From positions 6,788,001 to 6,852,000 of the forward strand of contig JACJDG010000003.1 of the NCBI GenBank assembly GCA_016432725.1: DNA of 64,000 nt, in the 5' to 3' direction. The notes under the pieces are model-generated. The model saw only the letters and a list, made by a program, of their open reading frames with translations. It made no database searches and was not told the origin of the DNA. This DNA is from Streptomyces sp. DHE7-1 (lineage in GTDB: Bacteria; Actinomycetota; Actinomycetes; Streptomycetales; Streptomycetaceae). This document shows, one piece after another, positions 45,782 to 61,767 of this stretch (within the stretch, counting starts at the first letter, position 1; every line of letters starts with the position of its first letter). The position numbers were made by a program, and so were the translations under genes.

Positions 45782-46618
45782 TCAGTCGAAAAGGCGGCGG
45801 CTCATGCCCCTCACCGCGAGGAGCCACGCGGCCACCGTGAAGACGGCGAGCGCGAGGGCGTGCAGCCAGTCGCCGGCGTCCAGCACACCGAAGGCGGCGT
45901 GGCGGACCAACTGCATGCAGTGGTAGATGGGGTTGGCGGCGGCGACGGCCCGGACCCAGCCGGGCAGGCCGTCGAGCGGGAAGAAGACACCGGCGGCCAT
46001 GACGAGCGGCGTCAGCACACCCGAGACGACCAGTCGTAGCCAGTCGATCGCCGGGACCAGGGTGGACACCCACATTCCGCACAGGGCGAAGGCCAGACCC
46101 GACACCAGGGTGACGACTGGCACGAGCAGCAGGGTGGCGCTCGCGGGGAGACCGACGGCGAGGGTGACCAGCAGCGGCACGGAGCTGTAGACGGACGACT
46201 TGACCGCGATCCAGGACGCCTCGGCGATGACGAGTTCCCAGACGTCCACCGGCCGGCTGAGCACCGCGTCGTACAGGTGCTGGTAGCAGCGTCGGTTGTA
46301 CGTCTCGAACATGCCGGCGAAGGCCGAGGCGAACAGGACGGAGGTCACGACCATGCCCACGCCCACGAACTGCGGGTACGGCCGGCCCTCGGCCGAGTCC
46401 ACCAGGGTGCCGAAGCCGAGGCCGAATCCGGCCATGTACACCAGGGGCTCGATGAGCGAACCGAAGGTGATGGCGGGCCAGTAGCGCCGGAAGAGCAGCA
46501 GTTCCCGCACCCACACCGCCCGCATCGTCGGCAGCAGCACGGGCGGCGCGGCCCCTGACTCGTCCTCGAAAGCGCTCGTCGGCGTCTCCGCGGGGCGTAC
46601 CGGTGCGGCCCTCGTCAT
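45782..46618 (-). CDS. ABC-2 exporter permease (DrrB/NodJ-like)
   Basis: A 278-aa membrane protein with about six helices (LVYMAGFGLGFGTL; MVVTSVLFASAFAGMF; LLLVPVVTLVSGLAFALCGMW; LTPLVMAAGVFFPLDGLP). The ANPIYHCMQLVRHAAFG block is characteristic of NodJ/DrrB permeases that export oligosaccharides or antibiotics. It is next to the matching ATPase (46665) and, with it, probably exports the peptide product and gives self-resistance. It is encoded 24 nt upstream of the mbtH-like gene. Confidence 0.88.
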   Translation of the reverse strand: MTRAAPVRPAETPTSAFEDESGAAPPVLLPTMRAVWVRELLLFRRYWPAITFGSLIEPLVYMAGFGLGFGTLVDSAEGRPYPQFVGVGMVVTSVLFASAFAGMFETYNRRCYQHLYDAVLSRPVDVWELVIAEASWIAVKSSVYSSVPLLVTLAVGLPASATLLLVPVVTLVSGLAFALCGMWVSTLVPAIDWLRLVVSGVLTPLVMAAGVFFPLDGLPGWVRAVAAANPIYHCMQLVRHAAFGVLDAGDWLHALALAVFTVAAWLLAVRGMSRRLFD

Positions 46619-46664
46619 GGAGGCGGGTCCTTTCTGATGTGGGGTACGGCGGGGTGCACCGGGA

Positions 46665-47574
46665 TCAGACGAAGAGCTCGCCGGTCAGGGCGACGAACAC
46701 GTCCTCGAGTGTGGTGGGGCGCAGCACGTCCGCGGGGCCCAGTACCTCGCGCAGGTCGCCCGGCATGGTCTCGGCCCGGAGGACCGACACCGACAGTCCG
46801 GTGCGGCGGCTCGTCAGGCCCGCCCGGGCGACGTGCTCCTCGACGAAGGCGCGGCGGGCCGCGTCGCCCCGGTACTCGGCGGCCTGCGACCCGGCGTGGG
46901 CCCGGAGCAGCTCCTGTGGAGTGCCCCGGGCGATCTGACGGCCGCCGGACACCACGGCGACCTCGTCGGCGAGGCGCTCGGCCTCCTCGATGTAGTGCGT
47001 CGACATCAGCACCGTCGTGCCGGCGGCCCGCAGCGTCTCCATGACGTCCCACAGGTCCTGGCGGATCTGCGGGTCGAGGCCGACCGTGGGCTCGTCGAGC
47101 AGCAGCAGGCGGGGAGCGGTGAGGATGCCCGGGCGAGCAGCAGTCTGCGCCGCATACCGCCGGACAGCGACTCCACTCGGCTGTCGCCCCGGTCGGCGAG
47201 GCGTACCGCGGACAGTGCCCGGTCGACCGCCTCCGCGTACCGGCGGGCGGGCAGGGAGCTGAACCGCACAAATACATCAAGGTTCTGACGTACCGTCAAC
47301 TCGATGTCGAGGTTGCTCTCCTGAGGCACCACGCCGAGCAGTGAGCGCACCCTCCGGGAGTCCTTCGGCATGCTGTGCCCGAGGACCTCCACCGTCCCGC
47401 TGGTCGCCCGGCTCTGCCCGGTGATGAGCCGCATGGTGGTCGACTTGCCCGCGCCGTTGGGGCCAGCAGCCCGAAGAACTTCCCTTGCGGAACGTCGAGA
47501 TCCAGCCCGTTGACGGCGTTCGTCGAGCCATAGGTCTTCACGACATCCCGAAAGCGGACGACGGGGATGCTCAC
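46665..47574 (-). CDS. ABC exporter ATP-binding protein (DrrA/NodI-like; two one-base deletions)
   Basis: Corrected length is 303 aa. Walker A is GPNGAGKST, the signature is SLSGGMRRRLLLARA, and Walker B is LLLLDEPTVGLDP; the H-loop is LMSTHYIEEAERL. The C-terminal ~80 residues form the DrrA-type extension. Breaks occur at the G4 run 47459-47462, just before Walker A, and near 47130, between the signature and Walker B. Both regions are fully conserved on either side. Start ATG 47574. Divergent from the peptidase gene. Confidence 0.87.
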
Positions 47575-47679
47575 CCCTGGTTCCCCCCAACTCGAAAGTG
47601 CTGCGCGGCCCGAGGCGCTGTGGCGTCAACCCGGTCGCATCGGCTCATACAAGCGCACGCTCACCGATTTGTGAAGTCC

Positions 47680-47709
47680 TTGTTTCCTTCCGTGAACCGC
47701 TGCTAGGTT
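47680..47709 (+). promoter_or_regulatory. Probable promoter of the M28 peptidase gene
   Basis: TTGTTT (47680) and TAGGTT (47704) are separated by 18 nt, in the 140-186-nt divergent gap between exporter and peptidase genes. An in-frame ATG at 47716, 6 nt after the -10, would be leaderless. Confidence 0.4.
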
Positions 47710-47760
47710 GCCGAAATGATCAAGCGCCCCACGAGGGTGCTTCTTCGAAACGGGGGATGC

Positions 47761-50089
47761 ATGAGGTCGCGCGTATCCGCGCTCGCCGGTGTTCTGTTGC
47801 TGTTTTTCGTCGCGCTCGGTTGCGCGTTGCTGGTGCGTGTTCCCCGGAGCCGAGGTCGGCGAACAGTGGGTCATCCGGCTTTTCCGCGACGCGTGCCGCC
47901 GAGCACATCAGGCACATCGCGCGTTCCCCGCATCCCTCCGGCACATCCCAGGCCGAGGCGGTCCGGTCCTACGTGACCGGGCAGTTGAGCCGTCTCGGAC
48001 TCTCGCCCGAGCAGCACGAGTCGACCGAAGTGCTGCCGGGAAGGGCGGTTCGCACCTGGCGGGCCGGGTCCACAACATCACCGCCACGATCCCGGGACGG
48101 TCCTCCACCGGCCGGGTGCTCCTCGTCGCGCACACCGACTCGGTGGCCACCGGCCCCGGCGCCTCCGACGACGGCCTCGGTGTGGGCTCCCTGCTGGAGA
48201 TCGCGCGAGCCCTCGGCGAAGGCCCCCTCCGCGCAACGACGTGGTCCTGCTCTTCACCGACGTCGAGGAGACGGCACAGCTCGGCGCCCGGGCGGCGGCA
48301 CGAGAGCTCGCCAGGACCCGTCGCGGCCCCGACGTCGTCATCAACCTCGAAGCGCGCGGTACCAGCGGACGGGCCGTCATGTTCGAGGCCGGGCCCCACA
48401 GCGCCGCCCTGGTGGCCGCCCTCGGTGACACTCCGCCCGTCGCCACCTCGCTCTCCGACGAGATCTACCGCCTGCTGCCCAACGACACCGACTTCACCGA
48501 GCTCCGCGCGTCCGGCGCGACCGGAATGAACTTCGCGGTCATCGGGGGCAGCGCCCGCTACCACGGCCTCGAGGACGATCTGGACCACCTCGACCTCGGC
48601 AGCCTCCAGGACCTCGGGAACACCGCCGTCTCGGCCACCCGCACCCTGTCGGCCACCGACCTCGCACGGATCGAACAGGCCTCCGAGGCCACGTGGTTCA
48701 ACCTGGGACCGGTGCTGGTCCGCTACCCCGCGGGCGCCGTCCTGCCCCTGGCGGTGATCGCCGCGATCGCGGTGGCGGCGGCCGTCTGGTACGCCCGCCG
48801 TCGACGCGCCCTGAGCCTCCGCGCGGCCGGACGCGCTGCGCTGACCCTTCCCCTGCCGCTCCTGGCCGCCGCCGCGCTCGGCTGGTCGGCGTGGCAGGCC
48901 CTGCTCCTCGTCCGGCCCGCCTACGCCCTCTTCCACCTGGGCGACCCGTACCGCACGGGTCCCGCCGTCGCGGGGCTGCTGCTGCTGACGACCGCCGTCG
49001 TATGGCTGTGGGTCGTGTGGGTCGGCAGGCGCGCCACCGCGGTGGACACGGCCGCCGGAACGGCGGCTTGGGCGGCGCTGTCGGCCGTCGTCACCGCCTT
49101 CCTGCTGCCCGGTGCCGCCTACGTGTTCACCTGGACCGCCCTGGGCGTGGCGGCCGGTGTCGCGCTGGCCGCCCACACCGCCGAGCGCTCCGCGTGGCGG
49201 AGCGCGGCCCTCGCGGCCTCGGCGCTGCCGTGCGTCGCGGTCACGGCACCGCTGGTCGCCCTGCTGTTCCCGACGGTGGGACTCGCGTCGGCCGCCGGGC
49301 CGCTGGCCCTGGCCGTGCCGGCCGCCGTGGTGGTGCTGCTGCCCCTCACCGTCAGGATCGCCGCCGCTCACGTCCGACGTGCCGTGGTCGGCGGCGCCGT
49401 CCTGGCACTGACCGGCGCCGCCCTGGTGGGTGTCGACGCCGCCGTCGACGCGCCCGACGGCGAACACCCGCGCCCGGTGAGCCTGATGTACGCCCTGGAC
49501 GCCGACCGCGGGAAGGCCGTCTGGGTGTCCGAGGACGCCGACCCCCACCCGTGGGTCAGCCACTACACGGGCGACCGGCGAACGGACTCCCTGGAGAAGT
49601 GGTCCCCCGCACTGGCCGCGCCGCCCGGGGCCTGCTCGCCGGCCCTGCCCCTGTCGCCCCGGTCTCCCGTCCCGTCGTGGACCCGGTGTCCGACACGCGC
49701 AAGGGCGGCAACCGCACCCTGCGCCTGTCGGTGCGGCCCGAGGGGGAAAGCCCTCGCTGATGGCCCTCTACGTCGACACCACGGCCGTCAAGGTCGTGGG
49801 CGCCCAGGTGGCAGGCGCGCCCGCGGGTACCGGCACCCTCGGCGGAGGCGTCAACCGGCCGTACACCGGCTCGGTGTGGAAATGGGGGCTCCTCCTCGTC
49901 GCCCCGCCCCAGGGGGGCACCGAAGTGACCCTCACCGTCCGGGACACGGGCCGCCCGGTCCGCCTGCTGGCCATGACCCAGGACGCGGGGCTGCCCGCCT
50001 CGGCCCTGGACCGGCCGCGTCCCGACGATCTCACGTGGGACCCCCAGGCGGCCGGCATCTCCTTCGCCAGCCGCCAGTACAAGCTCTGA
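47761..50089 (+). CDS. Membrane-bound M28 family metallopeptidase (five one-base deletions)
   Basis: Corrected length is 777 aa. An N-terminal anchor helix (ALAGVLLLFFVALGCALL) is followed by an M28 zinc aminopeptidase domain: VAHTDSVATGPGASDDGLG, LLFTDVEETAQLGA, INLEARG and LLPNDTDFTEL contain the metal ligands and catalytic glutamate. Residues ~330-560 hold about eight membrane helices, and a beta-rich C-terminal domain follows. The catalytic domain probably lies outside the membrane. Breaks lie near 47843, 48040, 48232, 49630 and 49744. Its place between an exporter and an NRPS suggests product maturation or resistance, an inference. ATG 47716 is an alternative start. Confidence 0.82.
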
Positions 50090-50127
50090 CCACCCCGACA
50101 CGTCACCAACGGAAGAGAGCGGCCTCC

Positions 50128-50625
50128 ATGTCGTCGAACCCGAACAGCGCCGAGGGCGCCACGGCCCCGCAGGAGCTGCGGCTGCGCAAGGCGGAAGCGG
50201 CGGACGCCGCCGAGATCACGAACGTCTTCCTGGCCTCGCGGGCCGCGGCGATGCCGTACCTGCCCAGGCTGTACGACGACGAGCAGACCCGGTACTGGAT
50301 CGAGGCCGTCGTACTGCCCGGCAGCACGGTGTGGGTGGCCGAGCTCGGGGAGAAGTCCGAGATCGTCGGCTTCGCCGCGCTCGACGGAACGGTGCTCGAC
50401 CACCTCTACCTGCGGCCGGACGTACGACGGCAGGGCATCGGCTCGGCCCTCCTCGCCACCGTCAAGGAGTCCTCCCCGCACGAGCTCTCGCTCCACGTCT
50501 TCCAGCGCAACGAGGACGCCCGCGCCTTCTACGAGCGCCATGGCTTCACCGCCGGCGAGTTCAACGACGGCAGCCGCAACGAGGAGAACGAGCCGGACGT
50601 GACCTACCACTGGACCGCTCGCTGA
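50128..50625 (+). CDS. GNAT-family N-acetyltransferase
   Basis: A 165-aa intact protein. The acetyl-CoA motif is VRRQGIGSALLATVKE, preceded by HLYLRPD; the C-terminal FYERHGFTAGEFNDG is typical. It resembles putative amino-acid or antibiotic acetyltransferases. The gene follows the peptidase by 38 nt and precedes the NRPS, so it may acylate the product or act in self-protection; neither can be shown from sequence. Confidence 0.87.
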   Translation: MSSNPNSAEGATAPQELRLRKAEAADAAEITNVFLASRAAAMPYLPRLYDDEQTRYWIEAVVLPGSTVWVAELGEKSEIVGFAALDGTVLDHLYLRPDVRRQGIGSALLATVKESSPHELSLHVFQRNEDARAFYERHGFTAGEFNDGSRNEENEPDVTYHWTAR

Positions 50626-50634
50626 GGTGAACGC

Positions 50635-50659
50635 CGGCCGGGGCCGCACGCCCCGGCCG
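50635..50659 (+). terminator. Hairpin between GNAT and NRPS genes
   Basis: Perfect 10-bp arms CGGCCGGGGC and GCCCCGGCCG surround CGCAC, 10 nt past the GNAT stop. It suggests the NRPS gene has its own promoter in 50660-50781. Confidence 0.7.
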
Positions 50660-50781
50660 CACGCACCGCACATCCATCGACCGACAGCCCGGGACCGTAC
50701 GCGACCCGGCGCCTTCACACACCGGCAATGAGTGGACGTGGCCCCCGCAGGGTGGCTCCGACACGGGGGAGGAACGAAGAA

Positions 50782-58028
<7,247 letters not shown>

Positions 58029-58048
58029 CCCCGGCAGAGCCCGGGCCC

Positions 58049-58107
58049 GCCGGGGCGTGTACGCGCCCCGGCGGCGGCAGCCGCCCGGACGCCCGCAAGG
58101 CGTCCGG
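58049..58107. terminator. Bidirectional terminator pair between NRPS and type II thioesterase
   Basis: Two hairpins: GCCGGGGCG/CGCCCCGGC (58049-58072) and CCGGACGCC/GGCGTCCGG (58085-58107). They lie between convergent stop codons 95 nt apart and probably serve both genes. Confidence 0.7.
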
Positions 58108-58123
58108 ACGGGTGGCGACCGCC

Positions 58124-58909
58124 TCAGCCCGTGGTCGGCGCGGCGTGCTCCCGCACCACGGCGGCGATCTCGGCCATGACCTCCGCCGACTCGGTGTGCA
58201 GGAAGAAGTGGTCACCGGGGAGGACCCGGTGGCGGAATCCGTCGGCCGTCATCGCCCGCCATCCGGTGATCCACTCCGGACCCGCCAGCCGGTCGTCCGC
58301 TCCTCCCAGGGCCACCACCGGGCAGGGGAGCACGGTCGGCCGAACGTCGGTCATGTACCGGGCCAGCAGCCCGAGATCGGCCCGGATCACCGGCAGCAGC
58401 ATCTCCAGCAGTTCCCGGTGCTCCAGGATCTCGGCGGGTGTGCCCCCCAGTTCGATGACCCCGCGCAGCAGTTCCTCGTCGCTCCGGTCGTGCAGCGGCA
58501 GGGCGACCGGGGCGCCCGGCGGACGGCAGCCGGACACCACGACGGCACGGGGCAGCGGCCGGCCGCCCTCCGCCGCCAGGCGACGCGTCGTCTCGTAGGC
58601 GATCTGGGCGCCCATGCTGTGTCCCAGGAGCAGGAACCTCTCTTCCTCCGGGCGCTCGGTCAGCATCGTGAGGAGGCCGTCGACGACCTCGTCCATGGAG
58701 GCGAGCAGGGGCTCGCGCAGCCGGGTGCCCCGGCCGGGCAGCTCCACGGGGACGAACTCCAGCCCCGCCGGCACCTCCCGGGAGCGCGACCAGGCAAGGT
58801 ACGAACCGGCCGAGCCGCCGGCGTGCGGGAGGCAGTAGACACGGACGGCTTCCGCTCCGCCGTCCGTGCCGGGGGCGGCGTCCCAAGGTGTCCATCGGTT
58901 CCGTGTCAC
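58124..58909 (-). CDS. Type II thioesterase
   Basis: A 261-aa alpha/beta hydrolase with nucleophile motif LLGHSMGAQIAYE, an Asp in GGADDRL and His in LPGDHFFLH. FCLPHAGGS-type N-terminus (VYCLPHAGGSAGSYLAW) is diagnostic. Type II thioesterases clear misprimed or stalled carrier domains of NRPS and PKS enzymes. GTG 58909 is preferred, with GAAGGG upstream; the frame extends 8 codons further to a TTG. It is transcribed towards the NRPS and shares the regulatory gap with the AsnB-like gene. Confidence 0.92.
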   Translation of the reverse strand: MTRNRWTPWDAAPGTDGGAEAVRVYCLPHAGGSAGSYLAWSRSREVPAGLEFVPVELPGRGTRLREPLLASMDEVVDGLLTMLTERPEEERFLLLGHSMGAQIAYETTRRLAAEGGRPLPRAVVVSGCRPPGAPVALPLHDRSDEELLRGVIELGGTPAEILEHRELLEMLLPVIRADLGLLARYMTDVRPTVLPCPVVALGGADDRLAGPEWITGWRAMTADGFRHRVLPGDHFFLHTESAEVMAEIAAVVREHAAPTTG

Positions 58910-59048
58910 TGCATTCTGCCCTTCTGTCCTCAAGGATTTGCGTGCGGGCCCGCAGCCCGCGGGTCGACCCTATTCGGGAATTCGCGCGGCAGCCAGCTCG
59001 GACGGACCGTCAAAACTGTTGCCGTGCGGTCCTGCTGAAAAGTTTTCA

Positions 59049-59078
59049 TTGACCCCGCTCTGTTTCGTGGGATAGCGT
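59049..59078 (+). promoter_or_regulatory. Promoter of the AsnB-like operon
   Basis: TTGACC (59049-59054) and TAGCGT (59073-59078) are separated by 18 nt, matching the Streptomyces housekeeping consensus. They lie about 48 nt upstream of the start codon, in an AT-richer stretch than usual. Confidence 0.6.
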
Positions 59079-59125
59079 CGACCTGCATCTGGTGTGGTGC
59101 AGGTGTGAAACGGGGATCTTTCAAC

Positions 59126-61009
59126 GTGTGCGGAATAGTGGGTGCTTTCTCCCTCGGTGGAGCGCATCCGATCGATAGCCAAGTCATTTCGCGAATGACG
59201 TCCGAGCTAATTCACCGGGGCCCGGACGACCAGGGGTTCTATACCAGTAATGGTATTGCGCTGGGTTTTCGCAGACTTGCTCTGAACGACCTGGAGCGAG
59301 GTAATCAGCCGCATTTCTCGGAGGACCGCACCCTGGTCTCCGTCTGCAACGGCGAGATCTACAACCACCGGCGGCTGCGGGAGTCGCTGACCGCCGCGGG
59401 CCACCGGTTCCGCACCGAGTGCGACACCGAGGTCCTCGTCCACCTGTACCGCGAGCACGGCACCGGTCTCACCGCCCACCTCGACGGCCAGTTCGCCTTC
59501 GCCTTGCACGACGTTTCCGCCGGACGCCTGCTGCTCGCCCGCGACCACGCGGGAATCGTGCCCCTCTTCTACACGGTCGTGGACGGCCTGCTCCTCTTCG
59601 CCTCGGAGATCAAGGCCATCCTGCGCCACCCGGCGGTGAGCCCCCGGGTCGACCTCCGCGGCCTCGACCAGATCCTCAGCCTCCCGGGGCTCGTCAGTCC
59701 GCGCACCATGTTCGAGGGCATCAAGGCCCTGCGGCCCGGGGAGAGGCTGGTCGCGGACTCGTCCGGGGTGACCACGCAGCGCTACTGGGACCTGGACTAC
59801 CCGACCGCCGACGCCCTGGAACCGGTGGACGACGGTGCCCTCGACGCCGAACTCACGCGCGCCGCGGGCCACATGGCGACGCTCCTGGACGACGCCGTGC
59901 GCGACCGGCTGGTCGCCGACGTTCCCGTGGGCCTCTACCTCAGCGGCGGGCTCGACTCCAGCCTCATCGCCGCGCTCGCGGTGGACTCCCGGCCGGGTCA
60001 CGCCTGGCCGAGCTACTCCGCGGTCTTCCCCGACCACGACTTCGACGAAAGTCCCCACCAGCGGCTGGTCGCCGCCACGCTGGGAACCCGCCACCACGAG
60101 GTGCCGGTCCGGCACGGCGATCTCGCGGCGCGCCTGACCGCCATGGTGCGCCACGCCGAAACGCCCGTCCGCGAGTCGTACAACGTCTGCTCGATGATGC
60201 TGTCCCGCGCGGTACGCGCCGACGGCACCGTCGCCGTGCTCACGGGGGAGGGCGCCGACGAGCTCTTCGGCGGCTACCCCGGCTACCGCTACGACGCCGC
60301 CGGACTCGGAGACGGCCGGCTCAGCGGCCTCGACGCCGAACTGGAACGGGAGATCCGGCACCGGATGTGGGGCGTCGACCTCGGGTACGAGACCGACCAC
60401 CTCGTCGCGCAGGAGTTCCGCCGCGACCTGTACTCCGACGATCTCGCCGGTTACTTCGACGAGTTCACCGTCACCTCGCAGCGCCTGGTCGACGCCGAGC
60501 GGCTGCGTGGCCGGCACCCTCTGCACCAGCGCTCCTACCTGGACTTCCACCTCCGTCTCGCCGACCACCTCCTCGGTGACCACGGCGACCGGATGGCCCT
60601 CGCCAACTCCGTCGAACTGCGCTTCCCGTTCCTGGGCCGCCGGGTCGTCGACCACGCCACCTCGCTGCACCCGGCCCTGATGGTGGCCGGCGGGGCGGAG
60701 AAGGCCGTGCTGCGGCGGGTCGCCGAGGGACGCGTGCCCGGCGAGGTGCTGGCCCGCCCCAAGTTCGGCTTCCGCGGTCAGACCAGCAGTCACCTGCTCG
60801 GCGGCGGCGCCGACTGGTTCGAGGAGCTGCTCTCCCCGTCGCTGGTGCGCAAACAGGGCTACTTCGACCCCGACACCGTGGCCGCGCTCGTGCGCCACCA
60901 GCGGGACCAGGGCGCCCAGGTGCACGCCCACCTCGACACGGACTACCTGATGGTCATCGCGACATTCGCCCTCTTCGTCGAGGAGTTCGGCCTGCCGTGT
61001 CTCGGATGA
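59126..61009 (+). CDS. AsnB-like glutamine-dependent amidotransferase
   Basis: A 627-aa protein. Starting at GTG 59126 puts the catalytic cysteine at position 2 (MCGIVGAF), as class II glutamine amidotransferases require. Other glutaminase residues are in RGPDDQG, CNGEIYNHR and ECDTEV. The ATP-pyrophosphatase domain has the PP-loop LSGGLDSSLIAAL and GEGADELFGGY. It could make asparagine from aspartate, or amidate a pathway intermediate or the peptide product. The first ~180 nt have several rare A/T-ending codons, unlike the rest. Its stop overlaps the racemase start (ATGA). Confidence 0.9.
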   Translation: MCGIVGAFSLGGAHPIDSQVISRMTSELIHRGPDDQGFYTSNGIALGFRRLALNDLERGNQPHFSEDRTLVSVCNGEIYNHRRLRESLTAAGHRFRTECDTEVLVHLYREHGTGLTAHLDGQFAFALHDVSAGRLLLARDHAGIVPLFYTVVDGLLLFASEIKAILRHPAVSPRVDLRGLDQILSLPGLVSPRTMFEGIKALRPGERLVADSSGVTTQRYWDLDYPTADALEPVDDGALDAELTRAAGHMATLLDDAVRDRLVADVPVGLYLSGGLDSSLIAALAVDSRPGHAWPSYSAVFPDHDFDESPHQRLVAATLGTRHHEVPVRHGDLAARLTAMVRHAETPVRESYNVCSMMLSRAVRADGTVAVLTGEGADELFGGYPGYRYDAAGLGDGRLSGLDAELEREIRHRMWGVDLGYETDHLVAQEFRRDLYSDDLAGYFDEFTVTSQRLVDAERLRGRHPLHQRSYLDFHLRLADHLLGDHGDRMALANSVELRFPFLGRRVVDHATSLHPALMVAGGAEKAVLRRVAEGRVPGEVLARPKFGFRGQTSSHLLGGGADWFEELLSPSLVRKQGYFDPDTVAALVRHQRDQGAQVHAHLDTDYLMVIATFALFVEEFGLPCLG

Positions 61010-61767
61010 CCCACCCCGCCGCCCCCGGCGGCCAGACCACCCCCGAGACCAGGCCGTACGGCGTTCCGCCGGCACTGCCCCTGATCGGAATCGTCGGCGG
61101 CATGGGCCCCCTGGCCTCCACCGAACTGCTGCGCACCGTCTACCAGACCGGGGACGGGCGCTCCGAACAGGAGACGCCGCGGGTGCTGCTGTGGTCCGAC
61201 CCCGCCGTGGTCGACCGCACCGAGGCCATCGGCACCGGCGACCTCGAACCGCTGCACCGGGCCGTCGAGAACGCCGTGCGCGGCCTGGTGACCGCCGGGG
61301 CCGAACGGGTCGTCGTCGCCTGCGTCACGGCGCACAGGGTGCTCGGTGACCTGCCGCCCGAACTCCTCGCGCGCTGCGTGTCCCTGGTGGACGTCGTCCA
61401 CCAGGAACTCGTCCGCACCGCCCGGCCACACCTCCTGCTGTGCACCAAGGGCACCGCTCAGGCGGGCATCCTCACCTCCGGTCCGTTCGCGGAGCGGGCG
61501 GTGCGCCACCTCGTCATGCTCCGGCCGGACGACCAGGAGGCACTGCACCGCGAGGTCTACCGCGTCAAGCGCGGCGGGGACCCGCTCCGCGCCGCCGACT
61601 TCCTCCGCGACACCCTGCCCCGCTACGGGGTGCGGCGCTTCGTCGCCGCCTGCACCGAACTCCACCTGGTCACCAGGGCCATCGCCGCCACGGGTCGGTC
61701 GGACGAGTTCCCCGCCATCGACCCGCTGACGGTCGTGGCCCAACGGATCAAGAACGGAGAGCTGTGA
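61006..61767 (+). CDS. Asp/Glu racemase family protein
   Basis: A 253-aa protein with GIVGGMGPLASTELL at the N-terminus and two cysteines placed as the catalytic pair: VVACVTAHRV (usual form C-N-T, here C-V-T) and VAACTELHLV. The metal-free racemases invert aspartate or glutamate. In a cluster without a visible epimerisation domain it may make the D-amino acid used by one adenylation domain. ATG 61006 is coupled to the preceding gene; GTG 60997 is an alternative start. Confidence 0.87.
   Translation: MTHPAAPGGQTTPETRPYGVPPALPLIGIVGGMGPLASTELLRTVYQTGDGRSEQETPRVLLWSDPAVVDRTEAIGTGDLEPLHRAVENAVRGLVTAGAERVVVACVTAHRVLGDLPPELLARCVSLVDVVHQELVRTARPHLLLCTKGTAQAGILTSGPFAERAVRHLVMLRPDDQEALHREVYRVKRGGDPLRAADFLRDTLPRYGVRRFVAACTELHLVTRAIAATGRSDEFPAIDPLTVVAQRIKNGEL

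Noticed and set aside
11542..50089. Programmed frameshifting or widespread pseudogenes
   Set aside because: Breaks occur in unrelated housekeeping-like genes and a tRNA, always as one-base losses and mostly at G/C runs, with full conservation on both sides; no slippery heptamers or stimulatory structures recur.
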